Shown in pieces: positions 42,403 to 50,793 of a stretch of DNA of 64,000 nucleotides. The number at the start of each line of letters is the position of its first letter. Positions within the stretch are counted from its first letter, which is position 1. A program made the position numbers and the translations under genes. The notes beneath the pieces were generated by a model. It was not told the origin of the DNA and made no database searches. It saw only the letters and a program-made list of their open reading frames with translations. This DNA is from VRUE01 sp963697915 (GTDB lineage: Bacteria > Actinomycetota > Thermoleophilia > Solirubrobacterales > 70-9), in the NCBI GenBank assembly GCA_963697915.1, contig OY969103.1:2232001-2296000 (forward strand). The letters run 5' to 3'.

Positions 42403-43037
42403 GGCGCGACGGCATCGATGCCGCCGCCTACGTGGCGCTTGGCGACAGCTTCACCGCCGGTACCGGCTGCCCGCCCGGTGCCCGCTGGGCGGACCGCGTC
42501 GCCCAGCTCCTGCGCGAGGTCAACGGCGATCTGCTCTACCGCAACTACGCCGAGAAAGGGGCGACGACGACGCGCCTGCTCGAGCACCAGGTGCCGCGGG
42601 CGCTGCAGCTGGAGCCGGAACTGCTGACCGTGATCTGCGGCGTCAACGACGTGCTGGAGTCGGTGCGGCCCGACGTGCCGGCGGCGGTGGCGCGGCTGGC
42701 CGAGAGCTTCGACCGGCTGCGCGAGGGGATGCCGGGGGCGCTCATCGTCAGCGCCACGCTGCCCGAACAGTGGCGCTTCCTCCCCCTCGGTGAGCGCACC
42801 AAGCGCCGCGTCGGCGAAGGGGTCGGCGAGCTCAACGAGCGGATCCGCGGGCTCGCCGCCGAGCGCGGCATGCCGCTGCTGGAGGCCGCCGGTCACCCCG
42901 AACTCGACGACCCCGAGAACTTCAGCGCCGACGGCCTGCACCCATCGGTCGCCGGCCACCGCAAGGCGGCCGACGAGTTCATCCGCCTGATCGCCGCGCA
43001 GATGACGCCCGACCGCAGGGGGGAGGGGCACGCGTGA
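42399..43037 (+). CDS. SGNH/GDSL-family hydrolase
   Basis: 212 residues, SGNH blocks in order: GDSF (Ser17), Gly of YAEKGATTT, GVND, and DGLHPS with the catalytic Asp-His. No signal peptide, so it is cytosolic; it could be an acyl-ACP/acyl-CoA thioesterase or acyl esterase. Such a gene is not a standard member of a fatty-acid synthase operon. Overlaps both neighbours by 4 bp, so it is a genuine operon member. Confidence 0.82.
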   Translation: MRRDGIDAAAYVALGDSFTAGTGCPPGARWADRVAQLLREVNGDLLYRNYAEKGATTTRLLEHQVPRALQLEPELLTVICGVNDVLESVRPDVPAAVARLAESFDRLREGMPGALIVSATLPEQWRFLPLGERTKRRVGEGVGELNERIRGLAAERGMPLLEAAGHPELDDPENFSADGLHPSVAGHRKAADEFIRLIAAQMTPDRRGEGHA

Positions 43038-43507
43038 GCGGCGAGGAGTTCGTCACCAACGGCCGCACGATCACCGAGGCCGACCTGGTCAACTTCGCGG
43101 CGCTGACCGGCGACTGGCACCCCCAGCACGCCGACGCCGCCTGGGCGGCCGGCAGCGAGTTCGGCGAGCGCGTCGCGCACGGGATGCTGGTCCTCTCCTA
43201 CGCGGTCGGCCTGGCGCCGATCGACCCGCGGCGGGTGCTCGCCCTGCGCGGGCTGGACAAGGTCGCCTTCAAGCGCCCAGTGCGGATCGGCGACACGATC
43301 CGGGTCGAGGGCAAGCTCGACGAGACGCGCGCGGTCGGCGGTGGGATCGAGCTGGCGACCTACCGCTGGCGGATCCTCAACCAGCGCGACGAGATCGTCG
43401 TCGCGGCCAAGGTGACCGCCGTGATGCGCGACGGGGCGGAGGCGCCGGCGCGGCCCGAGGAGTCCCAGGAGGACGGGCACGAGGTCTTCGACGAGGTCTA
43501 CCTCTGA
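43034..43507 (+). CDS. MaoC-like dehydratase
   Basis: 157 residues of hotdog fold with the hydratase motif FAALTGDWHPQHAD (Asp/His) and RVAHGMLVLSYAVGL. As no fabZ or fabA is present, it is the natural beta-hydroxyacyl-ACP dehydratase of this operon, like HadB in mycobacteria, although a partner HadA/C subunit is not evident. GTG 43034 overlaps the GDSL gene. Confidence 0.82.
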   Translation: MSGEEFVTNGRTITEADLVNFAALTGDWHPQHADAAWAAGSEFGERVAHGMLVLSYAVGLAPIDPRRVLALRGLDKVAFKRPVRIGDTIRVEGKLDETRAVGGGIELATYRWRILNQRDEIVVAAKVTAVMRDGAEAPARPEESQEDGHEVFDEVYL

Positions 43508-44268
43508 TCCTCGAGGGCAAGAAGATCGTGGTCACCGGGGTGATCACGCGGCGCAGCATCGCCTTCGCCGTCGCCGAGCGCGCCCAGCAGCTCGGCGCCG
43601 AGGTGGTGCTGACGGGATTCGGCCGCACGCGGCGGATGACCGAACGGGCGGCGGCCCGGCTCTCGCCCGTCGTCGACGTGCTCGAGCTCGACGCCAACCG
43701 CGCCGAGGACTACACGGCGCTGCGCGAGGAGCTCGGCTCGCGCTGGGGGAGGGTGGACGGCGCCCTGCACGCGATCGCCTTCGCCCCCGAGGACGCGCTC
43801 GGCGGCCGCTTCCTCGAGACCCCGCCGGAGAGCGCCGAGGTCGCCTTCCGCACCAGCGCCTTCTCGTTCAAGGCGCTGGCCCAGGGGCTGGCGCCGCTGC
43901 AGTCGCCGGGGGCGAGCATCGTCGGCCTCGACTTCGACGCCACCGTCGCCTGGCCCGCCTACGACTGGATGGGGGTCTCGAAGGCGGCGCTGGAGGCGGT
44001 CAGCCGCTACCTGGCACGCGACCTCGGCAGTGCCGGCGTGCGCGCCAACCTGGTCTCGGCCGGGCCGGTCGAGACCCCCGCCGCCGGCGGCATCCCCGGC
44101 TTCAGCGACCTCGCCACGCTCTGGGGCGAGCGCGCCCCGCTCGGCTGGGACGTCACCGACCCAGCACCGGTCGCCGACACCGTCTGCTTCCTGCTCTCCG
44201 ACCTCTCCCGCGCGATCAGCGGCGAGATCATCCACGTCGATGGCGGCTTCCACGCCGTCGCCGTCTAG
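43504..44268 (+). CDS. fabI: Enoyl-ACP reductase (InhA/FabI type), probable CTG start
   Basis: 254 residues if started at CTG 43504, giving MILEGKKIVVTGVITRR, as expected for the family; the first ATG/GTG (GTG 43528) would delete the first strand. CTG makes a CTGA overlap with the MaoC stop, the same layout as the previous three junctions. NADH site GVITRRSIAF; active site Phe144 in GLDFD, Tyr153 and Lys160 in YDWMGVSK, spaced as Phe149/Tyr158/Lys165 in InhA. It performs the last reduction of each cycle and ends the operon before a strong hairpin. Confidence 0.88.
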   Translation: MILEGKKIVVTGVITRRSIAFAVAERAQQLGAEVVLTGFGRTRRMTERAAARLSPVVDVLELDANRAEDYTALREELGSRWGRVDGALHAIAFAPEDALGGRFLETPPESAEVAFRTSAFSFKALAQGLAPLQSPGASIVGLDFDATVAWPAYDWMGVSKAALEAVSRYLARDLGSAGVRANLVSAGPVETPAAGGIPGFSDLATLWGERAPLGWDVTDPAPVADTVCFLLSDLSRAISGEIIHVDGGFHAVAV

Positions 44269-44278
44269 AGCGAGTCCC

Positions 44279-44316
44279 GAGCGCCCTCCCGAAGGCGGGC
44301 CCCAGGAGGGGCGCTC
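44279..44316 (+). terminator. Strong hairpin terminator of the fatty-acid operon
   Basis: GAGCGCCCTCC (44279-44289) pairs with GGAGGGGCGCTC (44305-44316) with one bulged G; the loop has its own short stem. It begins 11 bases after the fabI stop. Confidence 0.65.
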
Positions 44317-44327
44317 GCGAATCGCTC

Positions 44328-44396
44328 TCAGTTGGACTTCACGATGCTGAGCGTCGGAATCACGCGATTGCCCTTACGGATGCTCACGGCGGTCAC
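44328..44396 (-). CDS. Possible 22-residue small ORF
   Basis: GTG 44396 to TGA 44328, minus strand, encodes MTAVSIRKGNRVIPTLSIVKSN, preceded by AAGGGGG. It lies alone in a 269-bp intergenic gap. Too short for homology or codon tests; may be chance. The rest of the gap (44397-44490) shows nothing recognisable. Confidence 0.2.
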   Translation of the reverse strand: MTAVSIRKGNRVIPTLSIVKSN

Positions 44397-44495
44397 CCCC
44401 TTCCCAGTTGCGTCGGAAAGCGGCTGCCCATGCCAGACGCGACAGCGCTTTAGTGAAATTTCAAGAATGCGTTGGAAAATCCTGATTAACTATTC

Positions 44496-44530
44496 GACGT
44501 TCAACGTCTAAAAACCTCTAGGTCCCTAGG
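44496..44530 (+). promoter_or_regulatory. Inverted repeats before the winged-helix gene
   Basis: GACGTT-C-AACGTC (44496-44508, perfect) and CTAGG-TC-CCTAG (44518-44529, perfect) lie in an AT-rich leader just upstream of AGGAGG and GTG 44538. The second overlaps the ribosome site. They are candidates for autoregulation. Confidence 0.45.
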
Positions 44531-44537
44531 AGGACTC

Positions 44538-45236
44538 GTGGCTCCTACGCAGCAACGTGATAACCGGATGGGAGTCACGCACAAGGCCAGGGAAGCGGCA
44601 ACCCCAATCATCGACCCGAACGTGAGCGTGGTCGTCAAGGACCCGTTACGGGTCCAGATCCTCGCCGTCGCCATGCAGCGGGCGATCAGCCCGAGCGAAT
44701 TCGCCCGCGAGAGCGGCTGCTCGCTCGGCGCCGCCGCCTATCACTTCCGGATCCTCGTCCGACACGGCTTCCTCGAGTTGGTGGAGCTGGTCCCCGTGCG
44801 CGGCTCGGCCAAGCACATGTACAAAGCGACGAAGAGCGGCTTCATCAGCGATCACGAGTGGGGCCAGGTCGCCCGGGCGCTGCGCCCGGGCATCGCCGGC
44901 GCGGTCCTCCAGGACTTCAACAACCGCGTATCGCAGGCGATGGACGCGGGCACCTTCTCTGCTCGCGACGACGCCTGCATGTTCTGGAAGTCACTCACTC
45001 TCGACGAGGTGAGCTGGCCGAAGTTCGTCGGGATGCTCACCTGGGCGATCGCCGAAGCCAAGGAGTTCGAGGTCGAGACCGTCCAGCGCCGGGCCAAGGG
45101 CGAAAGTCACGAGACGATCCCGGTGACCTTCGCGATCGCCGGCTTCGAATCGCCCGCGACAGAAGAGGTCAAGGCGAAGCCGAAGCGCAAGCGCTCGCGG
45201 TCCGGGGCAAAGGCCGCGCGCCGAGCGAAAGCGTAG
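44538..45236 (+). CDS. ArsR-like winged-helix DNA-binding protein with basic tail
   Basis: 232 residues. Winged helix at about 32-100: DPLRVQILAVAMQRAISPSEFARESGCSLGAAAYHFRILVRHGFLELVEL (successive blocks) with a wing RGSAKHMYKATKSG. A helical middle part follows, then a Lys/Arg-rich tail (KAKPKRKRSRSGAKAARRAKA) reminiscent of histone-like tails. Such HTH proteins are multiplied in Thermoleophilia. Ligand and targets unknown. Divided from the BVMO gene by 63 bp in the same direction. Confidence 0.75.
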   Translation: MAPTQQRDNRMGVTHKAREAATPIIDPNVSVVVKDPLRVQILAVAMQRAISPSEFARESGCSLGAAAYHFRILVRHGFLELVELVPVRGSAKHMYKATKSGFISDHEWGQVARALRPGIAGAVLQDFNNRVSQAMDAGTFSARDDACMFWKSLTLDEVSWPKFVGMLTWAIAEAKEFEVETVQRRAKGESHETIPVTFAIAGFESPATEEVKAKPKRKRSRSGAKAARRAKA

Positions 45237-45299
45237 GCGCCATCGCCCCCGGGGTTTGGCCTATCCTGGTCGGGACCATTCCAGACGGGGGACGGGCAA

Positions 45300-46838
45300 A
45301 TGGCTTCTGGCAGCGCGGTGCAGCCTGATCATGAGATTGCGGTAATCGGCGCCGGGTTTTCCGGTATCGGCACGGGGATCAAGCTCGACGAGGCGGGCTT
45401 CGAGGACTGGGTCATGCTCGAGGCCGGCAGCGGCGTGGGTGGGGCCTGGTACTGGAACACCTACCCCGGCGTCGCGGTCGACATCCCCTCGTTCAGCTAC
45501 CAGTTCTCCTTCGAGCAGCAGAGCAGCTGGTCGCGCGTCTACGCGCCCGGCAAGGAGCTCAAGGACTACGCCGAGCACTGCGTCGACGCCTACGGGCTGC
45601 GCTCGCGGATCCGCTTCGACGCGCAGGTCACCGCGGTCAACTTCGACGACGAGCACCACCTCTGGCGGCTCAGCTTCGCCGAGGGGCCGGAGATGACGGC
45701 GCGTTTCGTCGTCGGCGCCACCGGCGTCTTCTCCCAGCCGAAGCCGCCCGAGATCGACGGGCTCGAGAGCTTCGCCGGCTCGGTCATGCACACCGCCCGC
45801 TGGAACCACGACGAGGACCTGAGCGGCAAGCGGGTGGCGATCATCGGCACCGGCGCCTCGGCCGTGCAGGTGATCCCCTCGATCGCGCCGGAAGTCGAGC
45901 GGCTCGTCGTCCTGCAGCGGACCCCGATCTGGTGCCTGCCGAAGGCCGATGCGCCGATCGGCTCGCGCCTGCGCGGGGTGCTCGGCCGCGTGCCCGGCGC
46001 CAAGCAGGTGGTGCGCGCCCTGAGCCAGACCTACGTCGAGCTCACCTTCCCGCTGCCGGCGCACTTCCACGGCGTCGTGCCGATGGGCAAGGCCGGCGAA
46101 CGCGCGGGGCACAGCCACCTGCGCAAACAGGTCCGCGACCCGGAGGTGCGCGAGAAGCTGACCCCGCGCTACGGGCTGGGCTGCAAGCGGCCGAGCTTCT
46201 CCAACGTGTACCTGCCGACGTTCAACCGTCCCAACGTCTACCTGGAGACGACGACGATCGAGGCGATCACCCCGTCCGGCGTGCGCATGGTCGACGGCAC
46301 CGAACACGAGATCGACACCCTGATCCTTGCCACCGGCTTCCAGGTCTTCGACAAGGGCAACATGCCCTCGTTCAAGGTGTGCGGCAGCGAGGGCGTCGAG
46401 CTCGGCCAGTGGTGGGACGAGAACCGCTTCCAGGCTTACGAAGGGGTGAGCGTGCCCGGCTTCCCGAACATGTTCTCGATCCTCGGCCCCTACGGCTACA
46501 ACGGCGCCAGCTACTTCACCCTGATCGAGAACCAGTCGCGCCACATCATCCGCTGCCTGCGCCGCGCCCGCGAGACCGGGTCGACCGCGATCGAGGTCAG
46601 CCGCGAGGCCAACGACCGTTACTTCGAGATGATGCTCGGCCGCCGCGACAACCAGATCTTCTTCCAGGGCACCTGCGCCAACTCCAACAGCTACTACTTC
46701 GACGACCACGGCGACGCCCCGTTCCGCGCCGCCAGCACGATCGAGACCACCTGGCGCAGCGGCCACTTCGACCTCGACGACTACGAGTTCAGCCGGCTGG
46801 ATTCGAAGCGCGAGGCCCCGGTCTCAGCAGCCGCCTGA
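45300..46838 (+). CDS. Baeyer-Villiger-type flavin monooxygenase
   Basis: 512 residues. FAD motif GAGFSG (about 17-22), the BVMO fingerprint FAGSVMHTARW (FxGxxxHxxxW) and the NADPH motif GTGASA. These enzymes insert oxygen next to a ketone or oxidise N or S atoms. Single gene behind GGGGGACGGG, with a hairpin after it. Adjacent to the hydantoinase genes but in the opposite direction, so membership in that pathway is uncertain. Confidence 0.88.
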   Translation: MASGSAVQPDHEIAVIGAGFSGIGTGIKLDEAGFEDWVMLEAGSGVGGAWYWNTYPGVAVDIPSFSYQFSFEQQSSWSRVYAPGKELKDYAEHCVDAYGLRSRIRFDAQVTAVNFDDEHHLWRLSFAEGPEMTARFVVGATGVFSQPKPPEIDGLESFAGSVMHTARWNHDEDLSGKRVAIIGTGASAVQVIPSIAPEVERLVVLQRTPIWCLPKADAPIGSRLRGVLGRVPGAKQVVRALSQTYVELTFPLPAHFHGVVPMGKAGERAGHSHLRKQVRDPEVREKLTPRYGLGCKRPSFSNVYLPTFNRPNVYLETTTIEAITPSGVRMVDGTEHEIDTLILATGFQVFDKGNMPSFKVCGSEGVELGQWWDENRFQAYEGVSVPGFPNMFSILGPYGYNGASYFTLIENQSRHIIRCLRRARETGSTAIEVSREANDRYFEMMLGRRDNQIFFQGTCANSNSYYFDDHGDAPFRAASTIETTWRSGHFDLDDYEFSRLDSKREAPVSAAA

Positions 46839-46857
46839 CACATCCGCCCCGCCGCGG

Positions 46858-46896
46858 TTGGCGACTTTGTTCCGCTATGCGGCAGAAAGTCGCCAA
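46858..46896. terminator. Bidirectional hairpin terminator between BVMO and hyuB
   Basis: TTGGCGACTTT (46858-46868) and AAAGTCGCCAA (46886-46896) are perfect 11-bp arms, with an inner stem CCGC/GCGG. It separates convergent genes and reads TTT at the base of the stem in either direction. Confidence 0.7.
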
Positions 46897-46920
46897 GTGG
46901 GCTGAGCGGCGCGTCTTGTT

Positions 46921-48702
46921 CTACGCGCTGACCGCGGCGTTGAGCTCGCTCCGCCGGCTCTCGGTCTCGGCCTCGCGCACGGTGCGGGTCTCGGGGTCGA
47001 TGATGACGCCGTAGACGTCGGCGGCCTCCTCGAGGGTGACCAGGTCGTCGCGGAAGTCGCGCAGGACGCGGGCGGGGTCGCGCTCGGTGGGCGGGCCCAT
47101 GCCGCCGCCGTTGCCGGAGATGGCGCGGTAGACCTCGCCGGCGCGGGCCGGGGTGGGCGCCATCTTCGGCGGCACCGGGATCAGCTCGGAGCCCTCGCTC
47201 TCGAAGCGGCTGGTGGCGCCGGGGGAGCCGTCGTGGCCGCCGGCGAGGCCCCAGGGCGAGTAGGTCTGGGTGTCGGCCTCGCTGGCGATGAAGCCGTCGA
47301 CGAGGAACATGAAGTCGCGCTGGCCGCCGACGCCGCCGCGGAAGCGGCCGTGGCCGACCGGGTTGTCGTTGAGCTGCCAGCCCGTACAGCGCAGCGGGTA
47401 CTCGGTCTCGATCTCCTCGACCGGGGCGCAGCGGGTGTTGGTGAACAGGGTGTCCATCGCGTCCATCCCGTCCTTGCTCCAGCGGGCGCCGTAGCTGCCT
47501 TCGTAGATGTCCCAGTGTCCCCAGTACTTGCCGTCGGTGACGCCGGTGTAGCTGTAGGCGCCGAGCACCGAGATCCCGGCGCAGCAGCGCTCGGGGACGA
47601 TCTGGGCGAAGGCCTTGAGGATCACGTCGGCGAGCACGCAGGCCGGCATCGAGCGGCACAGGGTCGGCGCCGGGAAGGTCGGGTTGGCGATCGACCCCTC
47701 GGGCACGTTGAGGGTCAGCGGTCGCATGATCCCCTCGTTCTGGGGCACCTCGACGCTGTTGTCGGTGTCGAGCAGGACCGAGCGCACGACGGTGAGGATC
47801 ACGACGGTGACCGTGCCCCGGTAGGGCATGTTGATCGCCATGTCGGGGATCTGGGGGGAGGTCCCGGTCAGGTCGACTTCGAGCTGGTCGCCCTTGACCC
47901 GCAGGGTGCAGACGATCGGCAGTTCCTTGTAAGCCGGGTCGTCGATCTCGGGGAAGCCGTCGCTGATCCCCTCGGCCCGGTACTCGCCGTCCGGCAGCGC
48001 CGCGATCTCGGCGCGCAGCATCCGCTCCGAGTAGTCCTCGCCCCACTTCTTCGCCGCCAGCACCTGCGCGGCGCCCATCTCGTCCATCAGCTCGACCAGG
48101 CGGCGGGCGCCGACTTCGGCCGAGGCGATCTGCGCCCGCAGGTCGCCGATCGTCAGCTCCGGGATGCGGACGTTGTCCTCGATCATCCGCCAGAGGTCGG
48201 TGTTTTCCTCGCCCGCCTCGCGCAGGCGCAGGGCGCGCAGGCGTATCCCGCAGGCCCAGTCGTCGATCGCGTCGATCACCGAGGTGCCCGGTTTGGCGCC
48301 GCCGATGTCGAGGTGGTGCCCGGTCGTGCACGAGTAGGCGACCAGCTCGCCTTCGTAGAAGACGGGGACGATGATGTCGATGTCGGGCGCGTGCGAGGCG
48401 CCGAGGTAGGGGTCGTTGTGGATGAAGACGTCGCCGTCGCGGATGTCGTCGGCGCTTTCGCCGCGCTCTTCCAGCACCTTCCACATGCCCTGGACCGCGA
48501 ACGGGAAGGGGCCCATCTGCAGCGGCGTCGTGTCGGCCTCGGAGAGCTGCCAGCCGTCGGCGGCGATCAGCGCGCAGCCGATGTCCTCGGACTCCTTGAA
48601 GAGGACCGAGAAGCTCATCCGGACCAGCTTGCGCGCCATCTCCAGGGAGATCCCGCTGAGCCGGCCGTTGATTACCTGGGCGGTGATCGGATCGATGCTC
48701 AT
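46921..48702 (-). CDS. hyuB: Hydantoinase B/oxoprolinase family subunit
   Basis: 593 residues, the normal length for HyuB. Family blocks: DPITAQVINGRLSGISLEMARKLVRMSFS, GDVFIHNDPYLGASHAPDIDIIVPVF, CTTGHHLDIGGAKPGTS, and the C-terminal GGVGGQRDFMF. With HyuA it forms an ATP-dependent hydrolase that opens cyclic amides (hydantoins, 5-oxoproline, N-methylhydantoin) or carboxylates ketones (acetone carboxylase relatives). Located 17 bp after hyuA. Confidence 0.88.
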   Translation of the reverse strand: MSIDPITAQVINGRLSGISLEMARKLVRMSFSVLFKESEDIGCALIAADGWQLSEADTTPLQMGPFPFAVQGMWKVLEERGESADDIRDGDVFIHNDPYLGASHAPDIDIIVPVFYEGELVAYSCTTGHHLDIGGAKPGTSVIDAIDDWACGIRLRALRLREAGEENTDLWRMIEDNVRIPELTIGDLRAQIASAEVGARRLVELMDEMGAAQVLAAKKWGEDYSERMLRAEIAALPDGEYRAEGISDGFPEIDDPAYKELPIVCTLRVKGDQLEVDLTGTSPQIPDMAINMPYRGTVTVVILTVVRSVLLDTDNSVEVPQNEGIMRPLTLNVPEGSIANPTFPAPTLCRSMPACVLADVILKAFAQIVPERCCAGISVLGAYSYTGVTDGKYWGHWDIYEGSYGARWSKDGMDAMDTLFTNTRCAPVEEIETEYPLRCTGWQLNDNPVGHGRFRGGVGGQRDFMFLVDGFIASEADTQTYSPWGLAGGHDGSPGATSRFESEGSELIPVPPKMAPTPARAGEVYRAISGNGGGMGPPTERDPARVLRDFRDDLVTLEEAADVYGVIIDPETRTVREAETESRRSELNAAVSA

Positions 48703-48719
48703 CGCGTCCTTCCTCGCTT

Positions 48720-50780
48720 TCAGTCGATCGCCAGCAGCAGGTTGCCGGCGGCGTTGCGGGTGACGGTGACGCCGGGCGGGATCACCGTGGTGGAGTCCAG
48801 CTGGACGACGATCGCCGGTCCCTCGATCGGTTCGCCGACCGGCATCGCCTCGCGCTCCAGCACCGGGGTGTCGAGTGCCTCGACCACCCCGTCGCGCTCG
48901 AAGTAGACCTCGGCGCCGCGCGCCGCGCCGCCGCCGTTGGTCTTCGCCTTGGCGGCGCCGATGTGGGGGAGGGCGCCGATCGCGGTCAGGCGCAGGGTGA
49001 CGAGCTGGATCTCGAGCTCCTCGAAGCTGTGCCCGAACTCCTCCTCGTGGCGGCGGTGGAAGCCCTCGCGCAGGGCGGCGATCGCCTCGGCGTTGAGCTC
49101 GCCGCTCGGCACCGGCATCTTCAGCTCGTAGCTCTGGCCCTTGTAGCGGAGGTCGGCGGCGCGGTCGAGGCGGATCTCCTCCTCGGAGCGGCCGTCGGCG
49201 CGCAGCTGCTCGCGCAGGTCCGCTTCCTGCTCGGCGAAGATCGCCTCGGCCGCGGCCGGGTCGAGGTCGGAGAGGTCGCGCGGGAAGCTCTGGCCGACGT
49301 CGTAACGCAGGTCGGAGGTGAGTAGGCCGGCGGCCGAGGTGACGCCCGGGTTGGGCGGGATCAGGACCTCGGGGATCTCCAGGATCCGGGCCAGCTCGGC
49401 CGCCTGGGCGGGGCCGCCGCCACCGAAGGCGGCGAGCAGGAACTGGCGCGGGTCGAGGCCGCGCTCGATCGTCTTGGTGCGCACCGCGGCGGCCATGTTC
49501 TCGTTGACGATCCGCACGATCGCGGCGGCGGCGTCGACGGTCGAGCGGCCCATCGCCTCGGCGAGGCCGCTGACCGCCGCCTCGGCCGCCTCGCGGTCGA
49601 GTTCGAGCTGGCCCGCCAGCGTGCCGGGCAGGCGGCCGAGGACGACGTTGGCGTCGGTCACGGTCGGCTCGGTGCCGCCGCGCCCGTAGGCGGCCGGGCC
49701 CGGGTGGGCACCGGCGCTGCGCGGCCCGACGTGGAGGCCGCCGGCGCGGTCGAGGTAGGCGATGCTGCCGCCGCCGGCGCCGATCGTCTCGATGTCGATG
49801 ATCGGCACCATCACCGGGTAGCCGGCGATCCAGGTGTCGCGGGCGCGCGCCTCGACCAGGCCCTCGTCGGTGACGATGCCGATGTCGGCGCTGGTGCCGC
49901 CGACGTCGAGGGTGGCGAGCAGCCGGCCGCTGCCGTTCTCACTCGAGTTGGCCGCCCAGACGCCGCCCATGACGCCGCCGACCGGGCCGGAGAGGATCGC
50001 CCGCACCGGGTAGGTGGCGGCGACCCGCGGGGTGGCGGTGCCGCCGTTGGACTGCATGATGTTGAGCGGCGCGGTGACCCCGGTCTCCTCGACCTTCTGC
50101 TCGAGCCGCTCGATGTAGCGCTTCATCGCCGGGCCGACGAAGGCGTTGATCGAGGTGGTGGTGAAGCGCTCGAACTCGCGGAACTGAGGGACGACGTCGC
50201 TCGAGGTGCAGACGAAGGCGTCGGGCATGACCTCGCGCACGATCTCGGCCGCGCGCCGCTCGTGGGCGTCGTCGAGGTAGGAGAAGAGGAAGCAGACGGC
50301 GACCGCGTCGACGCCCTCGCCGCGGAGGAACTCGGCGGCGCCGCGCACGGCCTCCTCGTCGAGCGGGGTCAGCACCTCGCCCTCGGGCGGCGAGAGCCGC
50401 TCGGGCACCGTGCGGCGGTACTCGCGCTCGACCAGGGGTCGCGCCTGCCAGGGGATGTCCTGCTGGATCGAGTAGTTGTGCGGCCGCTGGTGGCGGCCGA
50501 TGTGGATGATGTCGCGGAAGCCCTCGGTGGTGACCATCCCCGTGCGGGCGCCCTCGTACTCGAGGATCGCGTTGGTGGCGACCGTGGTGCCGTGCATGAC
50601 CAGGTCGATGTCACCGGGGTCGACGCCGTTGGCCTCGCAGAGGTCGCGGATGCCGCCGGCGATCGTCGCGGCGATGTCCTCGCCGCTGCTGATCTTCATC
50701 ACCTCGACCCGGTCCGCCTCATGGTCGAAGTAGACGAAGTCGGTGAAGGTGCCGCCGACGTCGATGCCGATCGCTTTCAT
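48720..50780 (-). CDS. hyuA: Hydantoinase/oxoprolinase family ATPase subunit
   Basis: 686 residues from ATG 50780 (MKAIGIDVGGTFTDFVYFD) with GAGAGGGA upstream; the longer frame to 50828 overlaps the nitrilase gene. Actin/hexokinase-like ATPase: GIDVGGTFTD phosphate-1 loop, MHGTTVATNAILE, LDVGGTSADIGIV phosphate-2 loop, FGGGGPAQAAELA adenosine motif. It supplies ATP-driven phosphorylation of the substrate amide. 13 bp after the nitrilase-family gene. Confidence 0.9.
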   Translation of the reverse strand: MKAIGIDVGGTFTDFVYFDHEADRVEVMKISSGEDIAATIAGGIRDLCEANGVDPGDIDLVMHGTTVATNAILEYEGARTGMVTTEGFRDIIHIGRHQRPHNYSIQQDIPWQARPLVEREYRRTVPERLSPPEGEVLTPLDEEAVRGAAEFLRGEGVDAVAVCFLFSYLDDAHERRAAEIVREVMPDAFVCTSSDVVPQFREFERFTTTSINAFVGPAMKRYIERLEQKVEETGVTAPLNIMQSNGGTATPRVAATYPVRAILSGPVGGVMGGVWAANSSENGSGRLLATLDVGGTSADIGIVTDEGLVEARARDTWIAGYPVMVPIIDIETIGAGGGSIAYLDRAGGLHVGPRSAGAHPGPAAYGRGGTEPTVTDANVVLGRLPGTLAGQLELDREAAEAAVSGLAEAMGRSTVDAAAAIVRIVNENMAAAVRTKTIERGLDPRQFLLAAFGGGGPAQAAELARILEIPEVLIPPNPGVTSAAGLLTSDLRYDVGQSFPRDLSDLDPAAAEAIFAEQEADLREQLRADGRSEEEIRLDRAADLRYKGQSYELKMPVPSGELNAEAIAALREGFHRRHEEEFGHSFEELEIQLVTLRLTAIGALPHIGAAKAKTNGGGAARGAEVYFERDGVVEALDTPVLEREAMPVGEPIEGPAIVVQLDSTTVIPPGVTVTRNAAGNLLLAID

Positions 50781-50793
50781 CGTCCCTCTCCTC

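Noticed and set aside
46921..50780. Calling HyuAB acetone carboxylase or 5-oxoprolinase
   Set aside because: No third small acetone-carboxylase subunit is present, and the neighbours point to cyclic ureides; the general family name is safer.
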